A stretch of DNA of 64,000 bases from Monarcha castaneiventris obscurior (Eukaryota > Chordata > Aves > Passeriformes > Monarchidae). The notes under the pieces are model-generated. The model was not told where the DNA came from, did no database searches, and worked only from the letters and a program-made list of their open reading frames with translations. Below are positions 48,301 through 60,199 of this stretch, piece after piece. A program made the translations under genes and the position numbers. Location: NCBI GenBank assembly GCA_026261815.1, contig JAMPIT010000434.1:13761001-13825000 (forward strand), in the 5' to 3' direction. Each line of letters begins with the position of its first letter. The stretch's first letter is position 1.

Positions 48301-51300
48301 CCAGAACTGCAGCACGTCTGACAGATAAGGAACCTAAATGACACATGCTTTACCAAGAAGTTAAAACTTTCTTACTTCAAAGATTTGCTTTAGACACTCC
48401 CTTTTGGTAAAACAGCAAATGTCTTGAGTCATCTTTTCTGTAGCTAAAAGGGATGTTTAGTTCCACTGGCACTCTGCAGAAAAATATCACGGAGGCAGTC
48501 AGATACCGCATCAATAGATTGACCTTCATGCTTGAAATCTTGTTTGTCCTTCCCAGCTGTATCATTCCATCTGATAAAGGGTATCACTTCATTCCAGGAG
48601 TGTTGTCTTGCAGTTAACAGAAACACTTGAAATAATATCTACTTTGATGGGGTTGTAAGATCTTTCTTGCTGACTGGGGTATTCCAGTAGATACTACACA
48701 CACCTCAAAACAAGTACTTTGGGAGTAATTTGTGTTAGTTCTTGGGCAAACATACCAGAGAAACTGTGCCTGCTTACAAAGGCAAGCATTTAGTTGAATT
48801 TAAATAGTTTTATCCTATTTCCCAGGGGATCTGCTGGAAGGCTTGATACAATAATCATTACCTCTGGGCTCAGGTGTGGAGATGCAAGGATGTTATGCTG
48901 TTGCTTTCTCAACACCTAATTAGGAGGGGAAGTCTTTGCTGTTTGACTTAGTTAATGTGCTACAGTAGTGCATAAATGACAACATCTATCAAAGTCTCAG
49001 CAAAACACTGGGATTATCAATTGTGTTCTCCATTATAATAACTTGGCTGCTTTAGTATGTAGATATACCTTTCCTTTTTGAATAACACTTTGGAAAATAT
49101 TAATAATGGTGGTAAAATGTGTTTCACACCACATCCCACTTAAAGGCATAACATCTGTTTAATGTGGAGTTTCAGATTTAGCATTATGGACAGAGACATT
49201 AGTTCATTTTTTTAGTTGCTCAAATATATTGACAAGTAAATTGACAAGTAAGGAATGAGCCCCATTCTGTTTAACTAAGGGTTGTTGGTTTCTCCCTGTT
49301 TCAGCATATGAAAATGAACTTGGCTTTCTCTTTTGAACTCTGTCTTTAGAAGTTCAGGGTGGGGAAGTACAGTGTTTATTCAAGAAAGCTGTGATTCTAT
49401 GTTCCTCAGCCAGATTATCACTTTGCAACATTGACAGGTAGTTAACAAAACAAATGGCTTAGACAGCAAGGCATGAGCTGGGTTCTGCAGTTTCTTCTTC
49501 ACAACTAGACCTGTCTAGTGATAGAATCTGTTAGTGTTGTGGAGGAGGTTCCTGTTCTTCAGGTTTTTTTTTTCAAATGTGAAATATGGATGGTACTTGA
49601 GTGTTCAATTCGGCGATAGTAAATGAGTTGAGGTCTTTTACTCACAAGTATTCCCTGTTGACAAGTGTCTCTCTGGACAGAATCTGTTCTGTTTTGTATA
49701 TATCTGAGGAAGATTTTGAAAGATTAGGTCCAAATTACTGATGAGAAAAGTAAGCCTAAGGAAACTGTTTTCTTGTAGCATATAAAAAAATAAAAGGCGG
49801 AGTTGCTCCTAGACAAAAAAACCTCATGACAGATTAAACGGATGCTGGGACAATTCAAATGCTTGTAGTCTTAGGAGGAGTACTTCTGTGAAGGGATTGT
49901 AATGTTTGAGTATTACTCAACACACAATTTCTCGTGGCAATGGCATAGCAATGCTCATGATCATGAGTTGTATAGAGCCACAATTGTCTTTATTTACTTT
50001 CTAATCCTAACAGGAAGTGAGGTATCAGTATAAGTTACTCCGGGAGTAAAAACTTCTCAAGCAATATTAAAATTGCACGTGGCTACTATATAGTTTCCTA
50101 TTTCAGAAAGTAAATTGCATGAAGTGGCAGAGAGGATTGGGATGTTTGGGTCTAGAATTAGTCTGTTCTGGAAGCTCCCAAACCAGATGAAAATTGGTAC
50201 CTCCTCAGAGACTGGGCAAATCTAGTCAGCTGAAAATGACACTGGCCAAACCATAAGCTGCTGCCTTCACAAAGTACCACACCCATACTCTATTTTATTT
50301 TATTGCAGCGCTAATGAAATAAAATAAACCCAGGCAGAACTTCCATTTGTACTAGTTAGGTCCAAGGTTATGATTCAGTCAACAAACAAATAGATACATT
50401 CATCACATGGAATAAGTATTTGCATAGCCAATATAAAGTACAAGTGTTTTGGCTAGCAGTTTTCCATCCTCAGACAACTGGACATTTAAAGTGTAACTGT
50501 CAGGACAGGTGTGTGCATACACACCTCTCTTGCTCTCTTTTTCAGTGAATTCCATGTAGGTATTTTCTCTGCATTAGAACAATACCAACAGGAAAAAGCA
50601 TTTTCTACATTTTGTCCTCCCTGCTTTTCTCTTCCATTTTTTTTCCAAGGCGAGAAGAGAAAGAAAAGAGAGAAATAGGAGTATAAAACCCAAACATAAG
50701 AATAATTTTAAATACAAATTTTAAATTAATTATTAAAAAGAAAGTAACTATTATTTTTGACACCAAAATAATTTTGGAAATTTCAAAATCCATTTGAAGC
50801 ATTTTTTATGGGTTTTTTTCCAATCCATTCTTTAACTGGTCTTTATATATGTCCTTTAAAACCTTTTCAAGCTGCAAGTGACTAGAATGAGTGTCAAGTT
50901 ATTCTATGTTCTCCTATCATTCCACATCAGATGGGATAACTCACAACCAGGCCTTCCAGAAATTATTATGGCTTTCTGTGCTTCAGATCTTGAGTGACTA
51001 TTTCAAAGTATCTTACAGGGTCCTACTTTTTAGAAAGTGTATAATGCACATTTCCTAGAATCCTGTTTGTTTTTGTGATTGTGGTTGAAAACTTGACCTG
51101 AAGATAGGTTTTGATCAAAACATGAACTCTTCCTACTGGAGTTTTATTGATGTTATTTCTCAGTATATTTGAAATGCCTGAAGTTAATCCATACGTTCCA
51201 CTTACAAGCCATGTAAATTACAAAGGAAAACAATAATTTGATTCAAAGGCCTTTTCCCTCTCAAGATATTTTTGATTAAAAGTTATTGTCGTTCAGCGGA

Positions 51301-54300
51301 TCACCGGCGGATCCAAAGACAACATACTTTCCACAAGTACCAATACCTGTAAAACCTGCTTGTAGCACAAACATCCTAATACAGCCTCATCAATAGCATT
51401 GAGGTATTTTTGGAGACTGAATGATCTGAGTTTGATCATACAGAGAATGCAAAAGAAAAACAAAAGTTTCATAAAAAGCACTTTGTATGGATAGAATTTA
51501 TGCAGGTGCAGGTATACAGGCAAAATTCAAATAGATGGTAGGTAAACACTGCTGTTTTGCCTGTAGCAGGCTGGATTGCAGATGCCAGCTGCAGTTTACA
51601 TGGGTTTCTTTTTTTGTTAAAACTGCAATGACAATAGATAACTTCTGCTACATGGAGCAGTATTTTGATGGACAAATGAGGAAGAATCTCAAGTAGATTG
51701 CATCTCTACACTCAAAAAATACTTATGGATATGAAATGGCAAAGAGAAAAAAATTGTACATTAGTATTTTCCAATGGTTAACTTGGATAAAATGGGTATG
51801 AGCAAACCAGAAGAAGACCAAGTACATTTGGTTTTAACTTTTACTAATACGTGGTTAGATGGCATTTTGTGTGTTTGTTCATATGTTGCTTGACTACTTT
51901 CTGGACTATCAATATGGAGTCAGTTTTTTTTAATTTTCGTTATGACACCAGATGTAAAAAGCTGAAGAAAAATGTGGGCTACTTTCCAAAATGGCTGAGC
52001 CTGTATCTTTTAAGTAACTGTACTCAATACAACTTGTCCTGTTTTGATAGGATGCCTCGCAAATAAGTAGTCTCTGATTACTGGGATTCAACAGATTTCT
52101 TTAAGTTTGGGGGATTTTTTTTTTAACACTTTTAAAGGATTATTTATTACCTGAACCTGAGCTATTAGGACATGGGAAAAAACCCAGGGTGAATAAGCTA
52201 TTTGTTAATCATCTCAATAGCATGGGAATTTAAGCAAATGTTACATATGCTTGCAAGCAAATGGTCAGTGTCTGAACCATGTGTTTCGCTAGTGAACTTC
52301 TGGGTCTCTGGTGGTATTCTTTCATGTGCCTGCCGAGGACATGACTATGCCAGCATTTCTTTTAAAGATGTTAACTCAAAAGCAGCATGATGCTGAAGAG
52401 AAGTTGTCAAGACTGCAATTGAAACTATTCTTCATTATTCTAATGACATTGAAAAAATAACTTATTTCATGAGAAGAAATGGAAGTGTTAGACCATATCG
52501 ATCCGCACCATGTATTTCATGGCATTGTTCCCACAGAACCTGAGTTTCACAGAAAGTGCTGTTTAGCTGCACTGCAGCTTTAAAGAGAACTCTTTGTGCT
52601 TCTGGTTTTGCATCCTGTTATGAAATGAACACCAGCCTTTGAATTGGGGGAGTCAACTGAGGTTGGCTTTGTTGCGTTACTTCTTATAATGCAATTAGAA
52701 TGTGCAGTGCCATATCTCAGTGTGTCAGGGAAGGGCTGGAGAGTTGGGTTCTGAAACACTTTGCTCCCAGCTGTGAGCAATAGTAGCTGCAGTGCCAGCA
52801 GAAGAGCTTTTACAATGCAGCGATCAGCAGCAGTTTCTGTAATTCATTTTTTGGTGTATCTTCCCCTGTCATTGCAATGTTCCCCCAAGAAGATACAATC
52901 TGTCATAGCCAATAGCATGAACTGAAGTTCCATGAAAATTCCAGCCCAGTCTGAGAAAGCTTGTGCAATGCTCTGGGCCCCCAGCTAGCACTGAGCTGCT
53001 GTCTTCTCATGCTCTCGCAGCCAGACTGGTTTGATGCGAGCTGCTCTTGGCAAGTTTCTGCAGACTGCAGCCACACACTGCTGTTGTAAGGCAAACATGT
53101 CATGGTTGGGACAGTATGGAAAGGAATCCAGAGTGATCTTAAAATCCAGCAGTGGCTGTATGAATACCTATGTGCTCTTTGACCTCAAACATAGCTAATA
53201 AATTACTCCGCAAAACTGTTTCAAAGATTTATGTGAATAACAGGATAGAGAGTCTTTCCACAGATAAAAATAGTATTATCAGGTTTTATGTTAAAAATGC
53301 TTGAAAAAGATTATAAGTGCTTCATGCCGAAGAACAGTTACCAGAACTGTAACTGTGGTAAAGACTGGAAAGCAGGGCCATGTCTATCATCAAAATGAGA
53401 AATGAAAGTAGAAAATGGTATGCCTGATACTTCAAATCATTCTGAATCCCGAATTTCCCATTTCTTTCTGAAGAGCCTTTAGAATAGGGTAGGAGTAAAA
53501 TGTATGCATTTCTCTAAAAAAGGCTCTTGAAAACCTACACACATACTAGAGAATGACAAGTCAAACCTCATTTCTCCTTGTAGGTTTTGTATTTTTTTTG
53601 GTGGATAGTCTAGGTGGAATATTACTAGTATCAAGTTCACAGGATAGCTGAAGAGCAGTAAACGAATACAATAAGATTTCCTACTGTGTTGTATAGAACT
53701 TGTCCCATAAGCTTATTTTTTTCTGATGTTTATCCCACTTAAAGTAAATAGCATACCTGGAGGGCAGTGCTGAGAAGACATGTGCATGGGTTGCTGGCTA
53801 CACCAAACACAGCTGTTGGTGTTTGCAGACAACTTGGCCCCACACCTCTAATCAGCATGTAGTCTGGAGGTGATGAGAAACTGCTGAGATCCCTGCTGTG
53901 GGACAGAAGAAAAGAAGCATCTTCTCCTTCACAGCTTTTATCTAAAAACAAGTTAATCAATATGCTAAACACTGATAGCAAAATACGCTCACTTAGACTG
54001 ATGTTCTGAGGAGGTCTGGAAGGCACCGTTTGTCCACAGCAAAGCTTTGTCAAGCAAAAAACTATCTGTGGAAGGGATGGAAGGAATAAGAAGCTGAAAA
54101 TATATCTTTGCTTGAGGGGTAGGAGATACAAAATAGTGATGACTGCAGAAAAGCACATCCCCACTGACACTTTCAAATATCTCTACCACAGTTCAGTAAA
54201 ATAAGCAAACAAGAATGGCTAGAGAAACTGTTCTTCATTTTTGCATTGAAATGATTATAGGAATTATCCTGTTTTGGAACACAGTAAAATGAATCCAATA

Positions 54301-57300
54301 CTTCTACCAATTTTTTTTTTTTCCATAATACTTCGTGATCTGAATGGCTTAATAAACTTAGAAATTTGTGCAGTAGCTCTCATTTGGGGTAAAAGTGTTA
54401 CTGTAAACTTTGCAGGGACTGTGTTTGCCACAAGTTACAGTGTTGTGCCTAAAAGGAGAAAGTGGTAGAGGAAGTCAAATCTGTTATTTTGCCAGCATGG
54501 ATAATTTCCATCATTACAGACCAATTATTTCTTTCTCTGTCATAATCTTTTATCTTCATAAGAATAAGTTAATGCGCATTTTTACTCTAATCTGTTTAAC
54601 TACGTAATAATCGTTCTCAAGATTGTCCATTTAGACATGTAATACTTTTAGGTATGATTGATCCTTTTGTCTTTTCACTTTTGTTCCTGATGACCAATCA
54701 ATTTTTAAAAATTCTTATTGAGCATTGAGTTGATATGAACAGGTTTTGAAAAACAGTGACTGAGAGGCAATAACTATTATGGATGCTATTGATTAACATG
54801 CACAATTAAGGTTGGTTTTAATTTTTCTGCATTGCCTTGCACTTACCCATACTGAATTTCTCCTGTTATTTTGTTTCCTCATTCAGTGTCATGTCACAAA
54901 TAGTTTTTACAGCTCTTCATAGTTATTTTTCATTTTGTTTAGGCTGAATTCTGCCCTTTCCTGCATCATTTGGGGATAAGTTGAATGGTACGGGTCCCAG
55001 CTGTCTGGGACCAACTTCTGCTGCAACTTGTGGTGCAAAATGACCATTTAATATGTACTCTTTGCATTCTCCCTTTTAAAGGAAAGGATCTTTTGTCTTT
55101 TTACATGATAGCCACAAGTCCTGAGGAGTATTTTCTAGTGCCTTGCGAAAAGTTCTTGGTTTCATTTCTATTTACAAGAGGCAGCTTGTTCTCCCTTTTG
55201 TCATTTTTGTCTGTCCATACCATTCTGTTGCCTCTTAGAGTGTCAAATCCCTTCCTCAGTGTGAAGAAAGGCTTGCTAATCTGTAGCTATTCAGATTTAT
55301 CCTCTACCTCTTTAAAGCTGACCAACAATACCACTTTAATCCTTGGTGGGATGTCTCTCCATCATGTATCCTCTCCTGAAGAGAATCTGTGCAAGGGTGA
55401 CTTTCAGGATAGGTAAACAAGGGCAGGATGGAAATAGTTAAATGTGAAGCAGTTTGTCTGATCCTATTGGAAGGTCTCTGGGGTTTCCTTTTCCTGTGGG
55501 ATCCAGTGTGTTCAGCTGAGTTCCATATACTTAAAGCCAACCTAAATGCATTAGTGATGGTAGTAGCTCTTGAGGAGACTATGCTCTTAATTTACTTCTA
55601 TGTTCATTAGTTTGAGACTGCTTATTTACACTTATTTACACTTATGCCCATCTGTATTATATATATTTATATCATCAAATGAGGGTGTGAATGGGAGTTA
55701 TTAGAGAAAGAGAAGTTAAGTGACTGTCAGAATTTCATACCTGTGACAAGAAACTGCCATTGCTTTTCTTCTGCTCTTGAGGTAACCCTTGTGATTATGA
55801 ATTGGGTAGAAAATGACTTAATTTGCAGGACAAAGCTCTCCAACCATCCTTTTCCATGTGGCAGCTTTACAGGGCTACTTTTCACATAGAAACTTCAATT
55901 GTGACCTGATGGGGTTTTTAAGGTGGGAAACTGATTTAAGTTATTTGTCTTGCTAGGTCTGCATTTCCCTCCTGCCTCTCCTTGCCACAAGCTGCCTCCT
56001 CAGTCAATCCTGCAAGCATTTGTTACAGGCATGTTAAACAAAAGTTGAAGTTACTCTCTCATGTAGGTGCTCTTCATTGTTCCTCAGGGGAAAGAGGTTC
56101 TTTCTGCAACTTAGTGAGACTTGTTTCTTATTAACAAGTCTTCTACACAGCAGAGGCACTGAAGAGAAGTTGAGATCTGAGAAAAAAAATACTTTATATG
56201 GGTTCCTATTCTCCAAATCAGTTTCAGGCTTAATTGAGAGATTTTTAGTGTAGGCCCAGCACTGCACTACCATGGATTTGGAAAACATGGACATGAACCC
56301 AGGTTTCTTTTACACAGGAAGTTATTTCAATATTAAAGCCTTTGGTCTGCTGCTGCTGCTTCTGTGCATTCCATTACAATCCTCTAAATTACAAACCCAA
56401 GTCTCTTTAAACCTGAAATATGTTTCAAACCTCCTGCTGAAAAAAGCAGAATCCTTGTTAGAAATTTCAGTCACTAGGATATAAAATGAAAGTCAGTGGA
56501 TGCTAACATTCTCTCCATGTAAAGATGCATCAGTGGTTTTGTGGGTTCATGTTCTATCTGTTGTTTATTGCATTGCCCAAAAAATAATTTTCTTTGCACT
56601 TGACTGCAGCAGTGTGACAGGAGTCTGTGTTTTCACTTGCATGTTTGTGTTTTAAGTAAAGATGGAATATGAAGCAGTCAAGGCTTGCAGTATGTTTGTG
56701 TCATAGTGTCAGCATAGGAGAGGAATGTCCCTCCCCAGCTGCTGTATCACAAAAGTCTGCATATGATTTGCCTGCTACGTATTTTAAAACCTCTGGAGTT
56801 CCCACCTCTGGGGTGCACAGCTCACCCTTCATTTCCAACTCCCTGGAACAACCACTGTGTTAATACATTTTCTTGACCAGGGCATTCACACACTCTCAGA
56901 TCTGGACCAGATGTTAACTGGGCGAGTCACCACATCAACTGATCCTGCTCTGGCACCAGCAGCTGCCCAGGAGTAAAGGTGGAATAAAAGAACACACGGC
57001 ATAAAAGTGCACAATCGCTGACTGTTTCACAGAAAGGGAAGGCTTTAAGAAAGGGAAGACTTTAACCAGTAGTATCAGGAAAGTATCAGGGAGAAGTATT
57101 AAATGGTTGAGTAGTCTCCCTAGTGAGCTGAGCATCTATTTGATCTGTCTGGACTACCCAAACAATTAGAAAGTTTGCTACTGGAGGCAAACATGCACTG
57201 GCAGGCTGATACATGCTGTGACCAAATAGATCTTGTTTCTCTTTTCTCCTTGGCCACCAGCTTTTAAAAGGAACAGTGTTTGTAAGTGTTTGAATAGAAA

Positions 57301-59170
57301 TTGGGCTTTCCCTCCTCATCATAAACTTCCAGGTCTTTGTTTGATACCTCCCTTTATTGAATAAGATTTTTGCATGCTGAAAACCAGTTGAGAATTCACT
57401 GAAGATCTTAAAGTACATTATTTGGCCAGGCACTTTAAAGAACTTCTTCTGTGATAAAATTACTATAGAATGCTTATCAGAGACTAGAGGAATGCAGCTG
57501 AGTGGGTTTAGTTTGCCCTATTACTGTGGATATGCCATCTGTATGACACAGAACCACTTTACTGGTGAATACTTGCTCTTAGCAAGAAAGGCGTACAGAG
57601 GAACCCTGATTATGAGAGCACCACAATCTAATCTGTCTCCTTTCCCTAAGTTTGTGGTTAAAATCTGTTGGCATATGGCCCAAAATATATTGCCTCTCTT
57701 ACAGCAGAGCAAAAGTATGCAGAAGTATTTCCTCTAACAATCAAAGCTTCAGTGAAAAAGTAGTGACCCAAATTAACTGTTTGGAATAAAAAGGTTAAAG
57801 GTGTTTTAAAAAAGCATTCCTGGCCAAACTGAAATAAATCAGCAAACTTCACCCACACATCCTCCAAACCTGCAATCAGCAATCATTTAATAGAAATAAA
57901 ACAAATGGATTGCCACATTCCTTCATGTCTATTACACTTCTGTCTTCATTGCAGAAATTACTCAGAAATGAAAAGTTGGAAGGAAACTTGGCTGTTGGTA
58001 GTAGTTTTATCACTTGTATTACAGCAAACGTACTCTCTGCAGAAATTTCTGGGATGCGCTGTTTCTGGTTCTATTAAGCATTCTGAAATTCTTCATATAA
58101 AAACTCTAAACCATTTTCTGTACAGACCAGTAATGAATGAGTCCTTTGGATAAGTGTATTAGAGCTACATTTCAGTTATGCCTACAAATTTTAGCCTCCG
58201 TTCTAGAAAGGAGCTTCTTTAACAGAAGCACCTTAACATGCATGTAAACTGAGTTTTATTTAAGGTTAAGGTGCTCTCTGGAACTGGGGCTTACCTTTAA
58301 GATAGATTTCTGAATGGCCTATTTTGATGGAAAAGATCAGTGTTTAGCTACAAAACAAGCAGGAAGCGGAAAAAAAACCACCGCCACATTTTGTTCTTAG
58401 TGTTTTAAGATATCAGATGGGTAATAAGTGGAGTAAAATCTTAATTATAGCTGAATTAGATATGACAATTCTCACTTTTATTTAGTTTCTAGGAAAAGGA
58501 TCAGCAATTTCTAATTAAAATCAAAAAGAAAACAGTACCTTTTCTTCACAATTATTAGCTAGGAAGAGAAAAGAACTACTTGAGACCTGTCCAAAAGTAG
58601 GGTCGTGAAGTAGAAGTTGGACTATGCTAGGGTTTGTGTTTCAATAAGATGTATGTGAAATGGGAGATTATTTGTGAAGTGAGATCATTTTTGTGTGAGA
58701 TTTTGTTGTACTTTAACTTCTTTTGCTAGGGAAGATATCTGGCTCTGAGGAAACCACATTGGAAAATTTCTAGCCTGTAGCAATGGCTTGTCAGTTTTGA
58801 CAGTGGACAGTTGGTAGCTGGTGGAGCCTGTGGTAAACACCAGGGAGAAATTAGATGCTGAGAGTGTATAACAGGAGAGGTGACATTTATTAGGAAGAAA
58901 CCATGTTGTGTACAGTCAGTTTTGTCATTATAAAAGGATTATTATGTGTTATAGGAAATACTGAAATCAAGAAATAGAAAGAGCTTGGACGGCATTGTTG
59001 AAGAGTTTATTGTGCTCTGAGAACTGGAGAACATGGGAAAGAGCCTTCTCCCATGCAGGACTCTTCAATAAACCTCTTTTTTCCCCTAACATTGTGATAT
59101 GAATTGGGAAATGCTTTAGAGTAAACTACTGGATGGAGTACACCAATGTTTTTATATTTGAAGCAAATAA
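45310..59170. other. Gene desert, second half
   Basis: No exon, RNA gene or mobile element that I can name. The largest open frames (53,739-54,176 -, 54,985-55,416 +, 57,086-57,433 -) have no recognisable domain, and their flanks lack convincing splice signals. Small repeats are a 12-bp tandem at 49,229-49,252, an AT-only inverted repeat at 50,294-50,328 and a 10-bp tandem at about 55,621-55,640. Confidence 0.45.
49229..49252 (+). repeat. 12-bp tandem duplication
   Basis: TTGACAAGTAAA followed by TTGACAAGTAAG. Confidence 0.8.
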
Positions 59171-59175
59171 AAACA

Positions 59176-59181
59176 TTTATT
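59176..59181 (-). terminator. AATAAA on the - strand, 125 bases after an open-frame stop
   Basis: TTTATT on the + strand is AATAAA on the - strand. It lies just downstream of the stop at 59,306-59,308 of the candidate terminal exon, and T/GT-rich sequence follows it on the - strand. Such hexamers are frequent in AT-rich DNA, so alone it is weak evidence. Confidence 0.25.
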
Positions 59182-59305
59182 AATTTGGGAGAGACAGTAA
59201 CATATTCTTCTCTCTCATAAAAAGCACAAACTTCATTATACTGGTTGAAAACGCAGACAGTGGCAATGTAAATACACTAGAAATGCAACGTTTCAGCTTG
59301 ACACC

Positions 59306-59540
59306 TTAGACACAGTTTGACACTTCAGCAGCTTTGTGTTCTGTGCCACTGCTACTTTCCTGTAAATCATTTCTCTGAGCAGCAAATTGACATTGTCTTT
59401 TGGCTCCTAGTGCAGAAATGATGGCTAAGACTGACCCACAGAGTAATTCAGTGATTCCTGATAGAAGCAGAACTAAAGAAAAATGTTTATTTGGTGCTGA
59501 TTCAGTGATATTTGTGTTGTTCCCAGCCAGGTGCTCTGCT
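59306..59540 (-). CDS. Candidate 3'-terminal exon of an unrecognised membrane protein
   Basis: The frame is open on the - strand from 59,683 to a stop at 59,306-59,308. A plausible acceptor (CCTCGGGCCTCACAG) ends at 59,541, which would give a 77-residue exon product. It starts AEHLAGNNTNITES with two N-glycosylation sequons. A hydrophobic segment of about 23 residues follows (SLVLLLSGITELLCG and onward to about residue 42), then KRQ and a polar 30-residue tail ending in VSNCV. This is the shape of the last membrane span and cytosolic tail of a tetraspan-like protein (MS4A or TM4SF style), but I cannot assign a family. An AATAAA follows 125 bases downstream. A further frame stays open from about 60,170 to 59,614 (Cys-containing). 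Chance is a real alternative. Confidence 0.25.
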
Positions 59541-60199
59541 CTGTGAGGCCCGAGGCTGGTGATGCTCAGCAAAGTGAAGCTCCATTCTGTCTCTGCTGTC
59601 TCTGCCCAAGAGATCACAACTCCATGCTCTGGCAATGGGAAGATGATAGAAGTGGGAAGTAGATTCTGTCCCCTTTTCCCCACTTCTGATGATCCTGTGT
59701 ATCCCTCTTCTTTTCAAAGGCTCGGGGTGGGATAAGGTGCTGCTCACATGAGGCCAGCTGATAGCAGAGAGTGATAATCTGCAGGTCATGCCCCAGAGAA
59801 GAGTATGAGAGAAGGGAAGATGAGCAGGCCAACATCCTGGGGGCACTACCAGGAAAAGGCCCCAGGGGAAGGTCCAATCTTTTAGTAAGGTGAGGTTGGC
59901 TGGGAGAAGCATTTCTGACAGAATAGAAATCCTGCTCTTTCATGCCCACTAATGTTTCTCTATATTGGTTATTAGCATTGATATTCATTGGATCATCATT
60001 CACCATGATCCTTCCTTTGGTACAAGCATCAAATAGCATCATGGAGTCTATACAAAGACATTCACTTCCATAAATTGAAACCCCATGTATGTTGCAGTAA
60101 GGAAAGAATTTGATTATTAATGGTTTTACTACTTTAGTATCTGGATCCTTGTGAGAGAAACTTAACTATCAGTTACATTTTAATTTGATATAAATAACC

